Part shown: positions 55,096 through 64,000 of the stretch, in pieces | How positions within the stretch are numbered: position 1 is the first letter of the stretch | How the letters are laid out: every line of letters begins with the position of its first letter | Assembly (NCBI GenBank): GCA_032718475.1 | Contig: JAUCBJ010006792.1 | Coordinates: forward strand, 26,022-90,021 | Direction of reading: 5' to 3' | Length of the DNA stretch: 64,000 nucleotides | Origin: Nemertoderma westbladi | Taxonomy: Eukaryota > Xenacoelomorpha > Nemertodermatida > Nemertodermatidae | The notes under the pieces: model-generated | The model's database searches: none | Seen by the model: only the letters and a program-made list of their open reading frames with translations | Told to the model about the DNA's origin: nothing | Translations under genes and position numbers: made by a program

Positions 55096-57334
55096 TAGAA
55101 GCATTGTAACAACAAATAAATATCATCCGCGTTTCCCCTACCAGACGTGCGTCTTTGGTATTATTACGATAAATGCCCTAGACCCAGCAAATAAACGGAA
55201 AGACATAAACATCCACGGAAACGTTGTTGCTGCGCGATTAATGTAGTCGCAGTGCTACTAACAATAATCCTATCGGCTGACCTGGACAATAAACTATTAC
55301 CGCCAGGGTTTATGCAGTGGCTCTAATATACAGTCAGTATGGCAACAAATCGATGGGGAGTTTGAGAAATTGAAAAAGGTGCTTGTACTAATATCTAGAC
55401 TTCGGTTTCGTACTGGCGAATAACGCATTCCTATTCTCAAAATTGCTAACAATCAATCTCTCCCTCAGAGAGAATTCCTGCAATAACCTGCTCCCTCTAG
55501 TACAGAGAAGAGAAAGAGTCTACAAGGGTCCCGGCAGCCTACGTAATGTAGACGGCTTTAGAAGGAAGGAGATAGTCGAAAGATGACAGTTTTTATTTGG
55601 AAGGAAATTTATTCAGAGTTCCTCAGGTCGTTATTATTTATATAATTTATAATATTATATTCAAATTTAGACCGTAAACAATATATATACTAATTACTAA
55701 TATTCAATATGTAGGATTGCCCTATTCTAGCCGTAAGAATACAAAAGTCTCTCCCGCTGTATTTCAGAATAATGAGCCCAGCTGTCGAGATGACTATTGT
55801 ATTTAAAAAACTACTAATTAATCTATATAGTTGGCGATAATTGTTAGGTCAATAATACAGTATAGCCACGGCATTTATTGGCTTTCCATTATGCGGACAG
55901 ATATGCCACCTAACATACTTCTAGATTGAGATTACAATACAATGCACAACTTAATTAACTCACACCACCAATAATCAACTTACAATAATTCAATAAACCT
56001 ATTAGTATAGTTACAATCTCTCGATAAATCGAATCACATATTAAATAAGCTAATAAACTCAACTGAACAGAAATATAATTCTTCGTTTACAAATAAATTT
56101 GAATATAGCACAATAAAGAAAAGGTCGGGATGATTATTGCCACGCGCAGCGGCGCCAACAAACTCCCGTCTAGTTTAAATAATTAACAATAATAATTCTT
56201 TAAACTTAAACATAGAGAATCAAATCAAGGCGCAGTAAGTAAGTCTCAATAAAAAATATATACCGGTAATTGATAACAAATAAAACTCCATTTTCGGATG
56301 AAAGTCTCATTGATGACGATATCATCCCACCTCAGGATCGATTACGCTCAAGGAGATACATTTCTCAACTCTTCAACGACCGTATTAGATCAACGCCAAT
56401 TACATAATTACGAACGATTACATATTTGAATGCGTCGACCAGCAATTAATTTTCAATCGACTTTTGTTTCCATTTACTATCTGGGCGTAGGTTATTCGCT
56501 CCGGCTCCATGTTATCGACGCAGTTCTTTACCGCCCGAGAGGTAAGGCGAGGCATATCGCATTGAGTTTAATAACATGAATCACAGGATTCAGATTAGTT
56601 GTAGGGTTAGTCGTTAAAACGGAAAGCGATGTACCGATACGGTACCGTGTATCGGTTTGCAATTGCAATGGTGCTATAGGCCAGCCAGCCGATAGCAGGA
56701 AGAGCGTCTTTCGGTTATCACTTGTGATGAAACCCTTGTGATTTCGAGTTCCAAACATAGAGGATTGATGAAGCCCCAATAGCCTTCTCCTTCTATTGCC
56801 TACTACCGTTAACCAAGTAGTACCCTACTCACTCAAGTACTTTTTACGGTAGTCAGATTATCGCAAAGATTAGAATATAATATCCAAATTGTTAATATTT
56901 ATTAGTACAATTTGGGTTTTCATTTTCTTTTTCTTTCTGAGGGGAAGAACTTATAATAATTTTCAATACTAAATTATGCGTTATCTCTCTTCCAACCGAT
57001 TTGTTGCAAATAATGTCGTTTTTATACAGCGCATAAAATTTTTATAAATATAAATATGAAAGGATTTATATTAGTAGCACTATGAAAGTGTTGATTTTGA
57101 TTATTTTAATTGCTTTCAATAATTTCAATTATTTATACCATATGTACTCTTATGTATATATACAGTATACAGTACTATCTAATGTATTTTATACGAACTG
57201 CTAAATCATCCGGTCACTATGTAATACTTATTACAATTGATAAATGTATTTTACTGTTCTATATAATACGATATTGATGTATTTATGTCGTCTTTCGTCT
57301 CTATAGTCATAGTTGCAGCAAAAACGTGCTATAT
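55096..57334. other. No recognisable gene; possible 3' end of element C
   Basis: About 2.2 kb, AT-rich, without a reading frame I can support and without any copy of the A/B LTR, so element B lacks its 3' LTR here. On the minus strand a purine tract, AGAAAGAAAAAGAAAATG (56921-56938), lies about 400 bp after the Pol stop of element C and could be its polypurine tract. The element's 3' LTR would then lie to the left of it, but its other LTR is outside the window, so this cannot be tested here. Confidence 0.4.
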
Positions 57335-60300
57335 CTATAATTTAAAGTTATGAACGAAGTTAACATCACCCGGGATTTGACCGTAATCGTGGGAAGATTC
57401 CCGATCCATTTCTAAAAGACACAGTCGTTGTATGGGTCGCAAGAGAATCTGCCCGCTACTAGTTTTTATCTGCACAGTTCTAACTAATCCGTCTTTACCT
57501 GGAAATGTTTTTAGTACAAGGGCAGTCAACCAAGTTTTACGAGAACTAGCTTCATCTACTAATAAAACTAAGTCTCCCGTCTGTAGGTTACGGTGCTGTG
57601 AAAACCATTTTGTACGGAGTGCAATGGAAGGAAGATATTGCTTAACCCAGTAATCTCGGAAGACAGATGTTAAGTACTGCATGAGTTTCCAGGTTTTGTT
57701 AGTTATGTAGTCTCGTGGGTCTACATCCGATATTGGCAATATAACAGCTGGTCGCTGAAATAGAAAGTGTGCAGGAGTTAAAGTGTCGGTAGACTTAGGG
57801 TCTGCTGAGAGTCTTGTTAGGGGGCGGCTGTTTATTACGCATTCCACTTCCGCCAAGAATGTCCTTAACGTGTCATCAGTTAAGTAAACGTTGGAGGGAA
57901 TAGCGTGAAAAAGTGCAGACTTAACGTTCCTTATTAATCTTTCCCATGAACCGCCATACCATGGGCTTAGAGGTGTGTTGAACTTCCAAACGAGGGAAAC
58001 TGGAGTCAACAACTTTTCTACATCATGTGTATTCCAGTCCTCAATTGTTTTTGATATCTCTTTACTTGCGGCAACAAAATTCGTGCCGTTGTCACTGCGT
58101 ATTACCTTAATAGAACCACGTCTGGCTATAAAGCGTCTAAGGGCTAGCAGAAATGCATTCATAGATAAGTCAGTGACCAAGTCTAAATGTACTGCTCTAA
58201 TTGTAAGGCATGTAAATATGATTGTCCATCTCTTAATTGTGCTGCGGGCACGCTTAACTACTATAGGCCCAAATAAATCAACCCCCGTGTATGAAAAAGG
58301 GGGTTCGAAATGGTCCAATCTCTCTAGTGGGAGCTGTCCTTCAAGTTGCTTCAAAGGTTGTGCTAACCGCTTGCGACATGGTATACATTCCCTAACTACG
58401 TCGGTTAAGGCTCTACGTGGATGAACCAGATAATATTTCTGTTTAAGGGCAGATAACATGTGCTCTCGACCAGCATGCATAAGATCAATATGGGTGTCTA
58501 GAATTAACTGTTTCTGGGTGTTATAATCTGTAATTATTATAGGGTGTTTCTGGTCTATGCTAACAGGTGCATGTTCTATCTTTCCTCCCACTCGCAAGAG
58601 TCCGTTTTTCATGAAAGTAGAAAACTTATCGCTGTCACACTTAGCAGGATTTGTCACAAATGAATTATATCTGTCTGGATTTTCTAGAACTTGAGTAAGT
58701 CTGAGTAACTGAGTTTCAGTTTGTGAATACATCCCGTGGGTGCAATTCCTTCCTATCAATATATAATAATATGTTTTCAGCATATTAATAGCAGATACAT
58801 ATCGTTTCCAAGACGAGTAGTACTGTCTGGCTCTGTATATGATAGGAGATACCCCATTATTTATATTAGGTGTTAATGTGCTAGTGTCAGTTGTTAAAAA
58901 TGGGGGTTCGGTTTGAATCTGACTAGCTGTGACATCATGTTTGATGTTACTTAGTAGTTTAGACTTAGTCGCTTTAGTCACAGTGACCTCTAAGTCCGTT
59001 TTGTTTACCTTTGGGACTTTCTGTAAATTCCAACAGCTACTGTGTGTTTTTAAGAAGTCAGGGCCGTTGTGCCAACATGGTGTATTAAGTAATTCTGATG
59101 GACTAGCACCTCTTGAGGCGATGTCGGCCGGGTTTACATCTCCAGGACAGTAATGCCATTGGTCTACTTTGGAATAACTAAGTATCTTGGACTTTCGATT
59201 AGCTACAAATACTTTAAAGGCTGTATGTGAATTAGTGAGGTATTCTAGCACTAATGCTGCATCGGTCCAATAGTATTCCTTAATTGCCAGTGATAATTGT
59301 GTTTTTACTAATCTCGCTGTATCTACTGCCATTACAGCAGCCTGCAATTCCGCTCTCGGTACAGTTAAATATGAAGAAAGTGGAAGAGTCTTGCATTTAC
59401 TAAATATGTAAGATACTTCGTACAGCGCCTCGGAGTTAGTTAAGGGTCTTCTTAAGTATGATACAGTTCCCATACCTAAATTACTAGCGTCACAGAATGT
59501 ATGTAGTTCTAGCTGTTCATCTAGATGTAATGAGGGAAAATATGTACGTGGTATTTGAATTCTCTCTATGTCTGGTAATTGTTCTTCCCATAGTACCCAC
59601 TTGTCCCTAATATGATCTGGAATCTCGTCATCCCAATCCACATCGGCAGTCCACATGTCTTTCATCAATACCCTTGCTTGGAATATAACTGGGCTAATGA
59701 AATTTAATGGGTCATAGACCGAGCTTAAAATGCTTAGGCATATCCGTTTTGTCCGCCTATCATCATTCTTGGGAGTAACTTTAAAAAACAAATAGTCATG
59801 TTGGGGATTCCAGCGTAGTCCCAGTGTTTTAGTAATGGGCAGTGGGTCAGTATCTAAGTCGATGGTGCTGTTGTCTCTAGTATCCATATCAAAGGATTGT
59901 AGCACTTTCTTAGAGTTACTTTTAAACTTGCGCAGTTTAAAACCTCCCTTTGCAAGGCAGTCTGAGACATCATGTGCAAGCTTTATTGCAATAGCTTCGT
60001 TCATTACAGAAAATAAACAGTCATCCATATATATATCGTTCTTTATGGTCTTAGTGACAATTGCATCATATAGGTGATCATGGTCAGTTGCAGTCTGTCT
60101 CAAAACTGAACAAGCATTTGATGGACTGCAGATAATACCAAACGCTTGTATGTTCATCCAGTATATCTGTGCTGGGAGATTATATTCGCCATTGGGCCAC
60201 CACAGAAACCGCAGACTTTGTCTGTCACTGAGCAGCGTTTTAACCTGTAAAAACATCCCTTCAATGTCAGACACAACAGCTACATCAAACTGTCGGAATC

Positions 60301-61576
60301 TCAATAGTATTCCCACCAACGATTGTAACAGGTTTGGTCCGGGTAAAAGGTAGCTGTTTAAGGAGTGTCCCATCCACATTGCGGCACAGTCAAACACAAC
60401 ACGGATTTCTTCGGGTTTGTTGGGCTTTGGTACACCATGATGGGGCATATAATATTCTAAATCCCCAGCTATATTCAGTTTGTCTTCAGGAACTAATTCC
60501 GCGAAACCACAGTCTAAATATTTATTCATCTGAGTCTCGTATTGTTCACGTAATGTAGAGTTATTTAGTAGTTTCCTAGACAGCAGTGCTGCCCGTTTAT
60601 CTGCTAGTGGTCTATTGTTGATCAATGAAGGATTGTCATCCCGCCAAAGTAATCCAATCCTGTAGTGTCCATCAGTGAGATGTTGTACAGTCGATGTCTG
60701 TATGTCTATCGCCCGTTGTTCCTCTGCAGATAGAGATAAGTCATTGGCATTAGTTTCAGCATGGTCAATATCTAACCACCGTAATGTTGCAAGGGTTAGC
60801 TTGAGATCCTGATCTAACTTTTGGTAAAGTAGATCTCTAACTTCCGTGGAATTGCGCGGATCACATTTCAAATTGTCTATTAGCTTATGGATATTCTCAG
60901 TATGTCTATCTAGAGTAGTACACATTCTAATGGTCTCATAATCATTCTGGTCAGTACATTTCAGTGTTGTTCTGAGAGTCATATGATCTTGATCATAGTC
61001 ACAATCTTCAATCTGAATTTGTCTCTCTTTTAAAGTCTGTTGTGAAGGGCGAGTACAGTACCAACCGAGCTTGGTGTGCACTGCATACGGATGGAGTGGT
61101 AAAGGAAATTCTGGTACTCGTTCTAGAACATGAAATGCCTCGGGAACATTTTGTCCAATAAGTACAGAAATACCCGGTATTTGTGTAGTGTATTGCGGTA
61201 TCGACTGTTTTGTAAGAAATGGATCAGTAATCCAATTGTACGGTAATGGCTGTCCACCTGTAAAGTCAGTTATACTAATGAACTTCACATGTTTAGCACA
61301 GTAGGATGAACTCAATGACTGTATAGAACCATAAGACTTGGTTGTGTGTATCCGGGACGTCCAGGATTTCATTACACCTGACATGTTTAAGTCTGTTGGT
61401 TTTTTCTCAATAAAAAGTCTATCTGCTAGGTCCTTGTCCACAAATGTTGCAGAACTACCTGAGTCAATTAGTGCATTCACATTCAATTCACCCTTGTCAC
61501 CTACAAGCTTTACTTGTATAACTTGGAATTCCGAGTTTGGGGTTCTCTCGGAATTCGTGCGTCTGGTGCTGACTAG
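57335..61576 (-). CDS. pol: Pol polyprotein of BEL/Pao element C (protease-RT-RNase H-integrase)
   Basis: Minus-strand frame in register with the upstream Gag, separated from it by one TGA (61577-61579). Counting from 61486, domains are: aspartic protease ALIDSGSSATFVD (residues about 5-17); reverse transcriptase with VVSDIEGMFLQV (about 405) and catalytic YMDD (about 486); RNase H with FCDAS (about 663), PRAELQA (about 708) and WTDAALVLEYL (about 740); integrase with an H-x4-H...C-x2-C zinc domain (HIDLMH, CIPC), then catalytic D in YTGVDLFGP (about 1073), D in IRSDNGTNF (about 1133) and E in WYGGSWERL (about 1180); and a C-terminal DUF5641-like region (WFSQHRNLQTGDLVLL). No stop or frameshift was seen, and all catalytic residues are present. 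There is no ATG near the start, which fits expression as a Gag-Pol readthrough product. Confidence 0.93.
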   Translation of the reverse strand, partial: LVSTRRTNSERTPNSEFQVIQVKLVGDKGELNVNALIDSGSSATFVDKDLADRLFIEKKPTDLNMSGVMKSWTSRIHTTKSYGSIQSLSSSYCAKHVKFISITDFTGGQPLPYNWITDPFLTKQSIPQYTTQIPGISVLIGQNVPEAFHVLERVPEFPLPLHPYAVHTKLGWYCTRPSQQTLKERQIQIEDCDYDQDHMTLRTTLKCTDQNDYETIRMCTTLDRHTENIHKLIDNLKCDPRNSTEVRDLLYQKLDQDLKLTLATLRWLDIDHAETNANDLSLSAEEQRAIDIQTSTVQHLTDGHYRIGLLWRDDNPSLINNRPLADKRAALLSRKLLNNSTLREQYETQMNKYLDCGFAELVPEDKLNIAGDLEYYMPHHGVPKPNKPEEIRVVFDCAAMWMGHSLNSYLLPGPNLLQSLVGILLRFRQFDVAVVSDIEGMFLQVKTLLSDRQSLRFLWWPNGEYNLPAQIYWMNIQAFGIICSPSNACSVLRQTATDHDHLYDAIVTKTIKNDIYMDDCLFSVMNEAIAIKLAHDVSDCLAKGGFKLRKFKSNSKKVLQSFDMDTRDNSTIDLDTDPLPITKTLGLRWNPQHDYLFFKVTPKNDDRRTKRICLSILSSVYDPLNFISPVIFQARVLMKDMWTADVDWDDEIPDHIRDKWVLWEEQLPDIERIQIPRTYFPSLHLDEQLELHTFCDASNLGMGTVSYLRRPLTNSEALYEVSYIFSKCKTLPLSSYLTVPRAELQAAVMAVDTARLVKTQLSLAIKEYYWTDAALVLEYLTNSHTAFKVFVANRKSKILSYSKVDQWHYCPGDVNPADIASRGASPSELLNTPCWHNGPDFLKTHSSCWNLQKVPKVNKTDLEVTVTKATKSKLLSNIKHDVTASQIQTEPPFLTTDTSTLTPNINNGVSPIIYRARQYYSSWKRYVSAINMLKTYYYILIGRNCTHGMYSQTETQLLRLTQVLENPDRYNSFVTNPAKCDSDKFSTFMKNGLLRVGGKIEHAPVSIDQKHPIIITDYNTQKQLILDTHIDLMHAGREHMLSALKQKYYLVHPRRALTDVVRECIPCRKRLAQPLKQLEGQLPLERLDHFEPPFSYTGVDLFGPIVVKRARSTIKRWTIIFTCLTIRAVHLDLVTDLSMNAFLLALRRFIARRGSIKVIRSDNGTNFVAASKEISKTIEDWNTHDVEKLLTPVSLVWKFNTPLSPWYGGSWERLIRNVKSALFHAIPSNVYLTDDTLRTFLAEVECVINSRPLTRLSADPKSTDTLTPAHFLFQRPAVILPISDVDPRDYITNKTWKLMQYLTSVFRDYWVKQYLPSIALRTKWFSQHRNLQTGDLVLLVDEASSRKTWLTALVLKTFPGKDGLVRTVQIKTSSGQILLRPIQRLCLLEMDRESSHDYGQIPGDVNFVHNFKL

Positions 61577-61580
61577 TCAG
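61569..61580 (-). promoter_or_regulatory. Gag-Pol stop codon in a leaky UGA-CUAG context
   Basis: The only break between Gag and Pol is TGA at 61577-61579, followed on the minus strand by CTAG. UGA followed by CUA is a well-known efficient readthrough context in viruses and animal genes. The stop sits inside a perfect 12-bp palindrome, CTGACTAGTCAG. The same frame is open for 30 codons between the stop and 61486. Readthrough is inferred, not shown. Confidence 0.7.
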
Positions 61581-64000
61581 AAAGCCTGTGAGTCAGGAAG
61601 AATATCTACCTGGTCAATCTCTTCATACTCATCTGAAGCGTATGTGCTGTTTGGTAGTAAGTTGTTGGTCGATGTTTCCTCAGCTGTCAATGTTGTGTGA
61701 TGAACCTGTGCTCGTGCAGTTTCAGAGTGCAAAATAGTGTGATGGGATTTCTTACACACCTTGCACCTTCCCTCAGAACGGCACATTTTGCGCATATGAT
61801 TTGCACTTAAACAGTTGTAACAAAGCCTATTTGTAGCTGCATATGCCCGTCTGTCAATCACAGTAAGGTTCCTAAAGGTAGGACAGTTGGAAATCCTATG
61901 TTCAGTAGAGTGACACTTGTGACACCCGGTGGTGAGTTTATTGTCAGTAGTCCCATCAGTGTTTAGTGTTGTGAGGGCCTCCAACACTAATTGCAAAGTT
62001 TCTTTCTGACCATCTTTAACCTTAGAATTACCAGGCTTGGTCACCGCTGGCTGGTCAGATCGTTTTTGGGGAGCTACCTTAGTTGCTCCACGAATGTGGT
62101 TAACTTCCGCGTACTGGTCATTGACTTTAAAGTCCTCCTCAAAATCTACGGTATCGGATTGAGTCTGCCTGACTTTCGCACGCTGCAATGGAGTCACTGA
62201 TGGGTGTAGGGCGCTTTTGGTTTTACAACTGAGCAAACACTCACGCTCTCGCCTCTGTCCACTCAGCGTGATCTGGCATTCTTCATCAAGAAATTCCAGG
62301 AATTTTTTAATGTTAGGAAGGGAGTTAGTCCTTAACTCTTGACGCACTCTTTGTTTGTCCCATCTTGTCCCTACAGGTCCCGGTAATAGTGCTTGTAGTT
62401 GTCCAATTACAATGGGATGGTCTAAGTGACAAGTCTGGTCTAGGGTCTCAAGTTGGAGATATACAGTTCTAATCTTGTCTGCGAACCTTACAAACGAGTC
62501 ACCGTTATTCACAGCCCCTGTCTTCATAAGTTGGTGAACCATACTGGCGGCAATAGAAGATTCTCGTCCCCAACGCTGGCAGAGTCCCACCCAAGCGCGC
62601 GAAAATGGTTCATTGACTCCAAGGTAACTTTCTGCAAGTTCTTTTGGTGGTCCTTCGAGGCTCCTGATAAGCAGTTGGAGCAATTCATCCTCTGGTAAAT
62701 TTGAGTTATACAGATTAGACTTTACTGTTTGCTTAAAGGGAATCCATCGTAGGGGGTCCCCATTGAATTTGCGTGCAGTATCACCAATGGAGCCTTTGGC
62801 ATCCATTCTAGTCATGACTCTGGCAAAACTTCGGTTGGTTTCAAGTGTTGTCTCCTCTACTACAGTAGGTAAGGGGGTGTTTCCAACAGTCTCTGGTCTT
62901 TTGAGAATCGAAGTTGGTCGAAACTCAAGTTCCCCTGTCAAGTCTTCACCCATTAATTTGGCTGCTTGTTCCTTAAAGGTACCACCCATCAACTGTGTGG
63001 AAACCTGCGTTTCCGGTCCTCCTTGGCATAAATCTCTCATGGGAAGAGTAGTTGCCTTGTAGGGTTGGTTCCTAGAGTTAGCTAATATGCCCATGCTGTC
63101 CTTTAATTGAGCTATCTCTGATCGCAACGTCTCCATTTCATCGGAGAGTGTATAATTATTATGTGTATCATAATTACTGATGGTGTGGTATGCAGTGGAG
63201 TTGGCCCTTGGCTGAAAAACTGATGCGTGAGGGTCGAACTCGTAGTGTGTTTTTGTATATCCTGCACTACTTACATTATGATATTGGGTAGCATTAGTTG
63301 TGAATAATGGGATATACATAGATGTAGTGGAGGTAGGTGAGAAGTGTGGCTGTGTTACAAGTGGACACATAGTGGGTCTTGAAGTAGTATCTTTGAAAGT
63401 CACAACGCTACTAATATGCCCAGTCTTACTTCTGACACAAGTAGTGTCTATAGAAGATAATGATGTTGCAATTCTATAGGACACTTGATCATTACTCGTT
63501 AGTGATCGGTTATTAGATATTTGCGATATAAAAAAAGAGGGAGCATGAACTGTAGCAGTAGGATTAACGCTGGATGAATAGGTGTTGGTGACAGTGTTAG
63601 AACTAGTAACATGAAATAAATTACAGCTAGTTACCATCGTCTTTAAATTCAGCTTAGGTGTAGATTCGGTATGGCTGGTAGTTTGCTGTTGTTCTACTCT
63701 TGTAACAGGTGGTTTATCTACATGTGTGATAGGACGTCGATAAACACTATTTCTAGACTTACTAGGAGTTGTCTTCTTCCTGGTTGTCTCTATTTCACTT
63801 TCAGATTCACTAGTACACTTTTCTAACCTAGCCTTTGCTATGGCTCTTCTCTTAGTTATGTCTAGTTGCTTTCTCATTTTTTCTAACCTAGCAGACTTAA
63901 ACGTTCTAGCCTCCTCAGCCTCAAGTTCCTCTTCCTCGGCCTTTCTTACCGTCTCCTCAGCATCGAACATGAGCTGAAGCGTTTCAATCGGAAGTGATTC
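61577..64000 (-). CDS. gag: Gag polyprotein of BEL/Pao element C (5' end outside the window)
   Basis: The minus-strand frame is open to the window edge, so the start is not seen; the ATG at 63970 is internal or optional because the frame continues above it. Visible parts are a charged Glu/Lys coiled coil (about 63970-63830), a long Ser/Thr-rich linker, the DUF1759 capsid-like region (KFNGDPLRWIPFKQ at about 62750, then RWDKQRVRQEL at about 62345), and three Cys/His motifs: CHKCHSTEHRISNC, CYNCLSANHMRKMC and CKVCKKSHH (about 61930-61735). The layout matches the Gag of elements A and B, but the sequence is far diverged, so C is a different lineage. It ends at the TGA of 61577-61579. Confidence 0.92.
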   Translation of the reverse strand, partial: ESLPIETLQLMFDAEETVRKAEEEELEAEEARTFKSARLEKMRKQLDITKRRAIAKARLEKCTSESESEIETTRKKTTPSKSRNSVYRRPITHVDKPPVTRVEQQQTTSHTESTPKLNLKTMVTSCNLFHVTSSNTVTNTYSSSVNPTATVHAPSFFISQISNNRSLTSNDQVSYRIATSLSSIDTTCVRSKTGHISSVVTFKDTTSRPTMCPLVTQPHFSPTSTTSMYIPLFTTNATQYHNVSSAGYTKTHYEFDPHASVFQPRANSTAYHTISNYDTHNNYTLSDEMETLRSEIAQLKDSMGILANSRNQPYKATTLPMRDLCQGGPETQVSTQLMGGTFKEQAAKLMGEDLTGELEFRPTSILKRPETVGNTPLPTVVEETTLETNRSFARVMTRMDAKGSIGDTARKFNGDPLRWIPFKQTVKSNLYNSNLPEDELLQLLIRSLEGPPKELAESYLGVNEPFSRAWVGLCQRWGRESSIAASMVHQLMKTGAVNNGDSFVRFADKIRTVYLQLETLDQTCHLDHPIVIGQLQALLPGPVGTRWDKQRVRQELRTNSLPNIKKFLEFLDEECQITLSGQRRERECLLSCKTKSALHPSVTPLQRAKVRQTQSDTVDFEEDFKVNDQYAEVNHIRGATKVAPQKRSDQPAVTKPGNSKVKDGQKETLQLVLEALTTLNTDGTTDNKLTTGCHKCHSTEHRISNCPTFRNLTVIDRRAYAATNRLCYNCLSANHMRKMCRSEGRCKVCKKSHHTILHSETARAQVHHTTLTAEETSTNNLLPNSTYASDEYEEIDQVDILPDSQAF

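Noticed and set aside
56528-56779. 83-residue minus-strand frame between elements B and C
   Set aside because: Isolated, short and without motif or homologous copy in the window.
57432-61700. Several short plus-strand frames opposite element C
   Set aside because: All lie antisense to the continuous Pol/Gag frame and have no motifs.

Overview
The window is AT-rich DNA from an invertebrate animal genome, made almost entirely of mobile and repetitive DNA. BEL/Pao-type LTR elements, which are known only from animals, dominate both ends, and a piggyBac-like element and a LINE remnant are also present. I see no host protein gene, rRNA or tRNA gene, and the phylum cannot be fixed from the sequence. 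No intron-exon gene structure is evident.

Layout. (1) 1-888 is a broken LINE reverse transcriptase on the minus strand. (2) 1290-45831 is a decayed BEL/Pao derivative, 'element A', with a predicted LTR (1290-2515), a long repeat-filled leader, a gag-protease reading frame broken by a 32-kb insertion, a 1.6-kb non-coding stretch, and a downstream zinc-finger frame (43081-44529) interrupted by two in-frame TGA codons. (3) 7291-39332 is that insertion: about 20 head-to-tail repeat units, most near 1.5 kb, flanked by an 11-bp direct repeat of gag sequence. The units hold pure and degenerate GGCTC pentamer arrays, 108-bp and 250-bp tandem repeats, and one piggyBac-like element (30844-32405). (4) 44607-55095 is 'element B', a second copy of the same family. 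Its gag-protease frame is intact over 1655 codons, but reverse transcriptase, RNase H and integrase are cleanly absent. Elements A and B seem to share the middle LTR. (5) 55096-57334 holds nothing I recognise. (6) 57335-64000, minus strand, is 'element C', an apparently intact BEL/Pao gag-pol of another lineage. Gag and Pol lie in one frame separated by a single TGA in a known leaky context.

How the parts relate. Element C encodes a full set of enzymes. Elements A and B keep Gag, protease and the extreme C-terminus of Pol with two internal deletions, so they look like a non-autonomous, Gag-bearing family that would need enzymes from a relative. In the 32-kb array, unit ends come in two sequence versions. 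In each version the 5' and 3' arms are complementary, and the arms change together while the nucleotides between them stay fixed. That pattern, the hairpin followed by CTAACTAG and the head-to-tail layout suggest a family with rolling-circle-like (Helitron/Helentron-like) ends, possibly undescribed. No Rep/helicase gene is present to prove it.

All family assignments come from reading motifs; no search was run.
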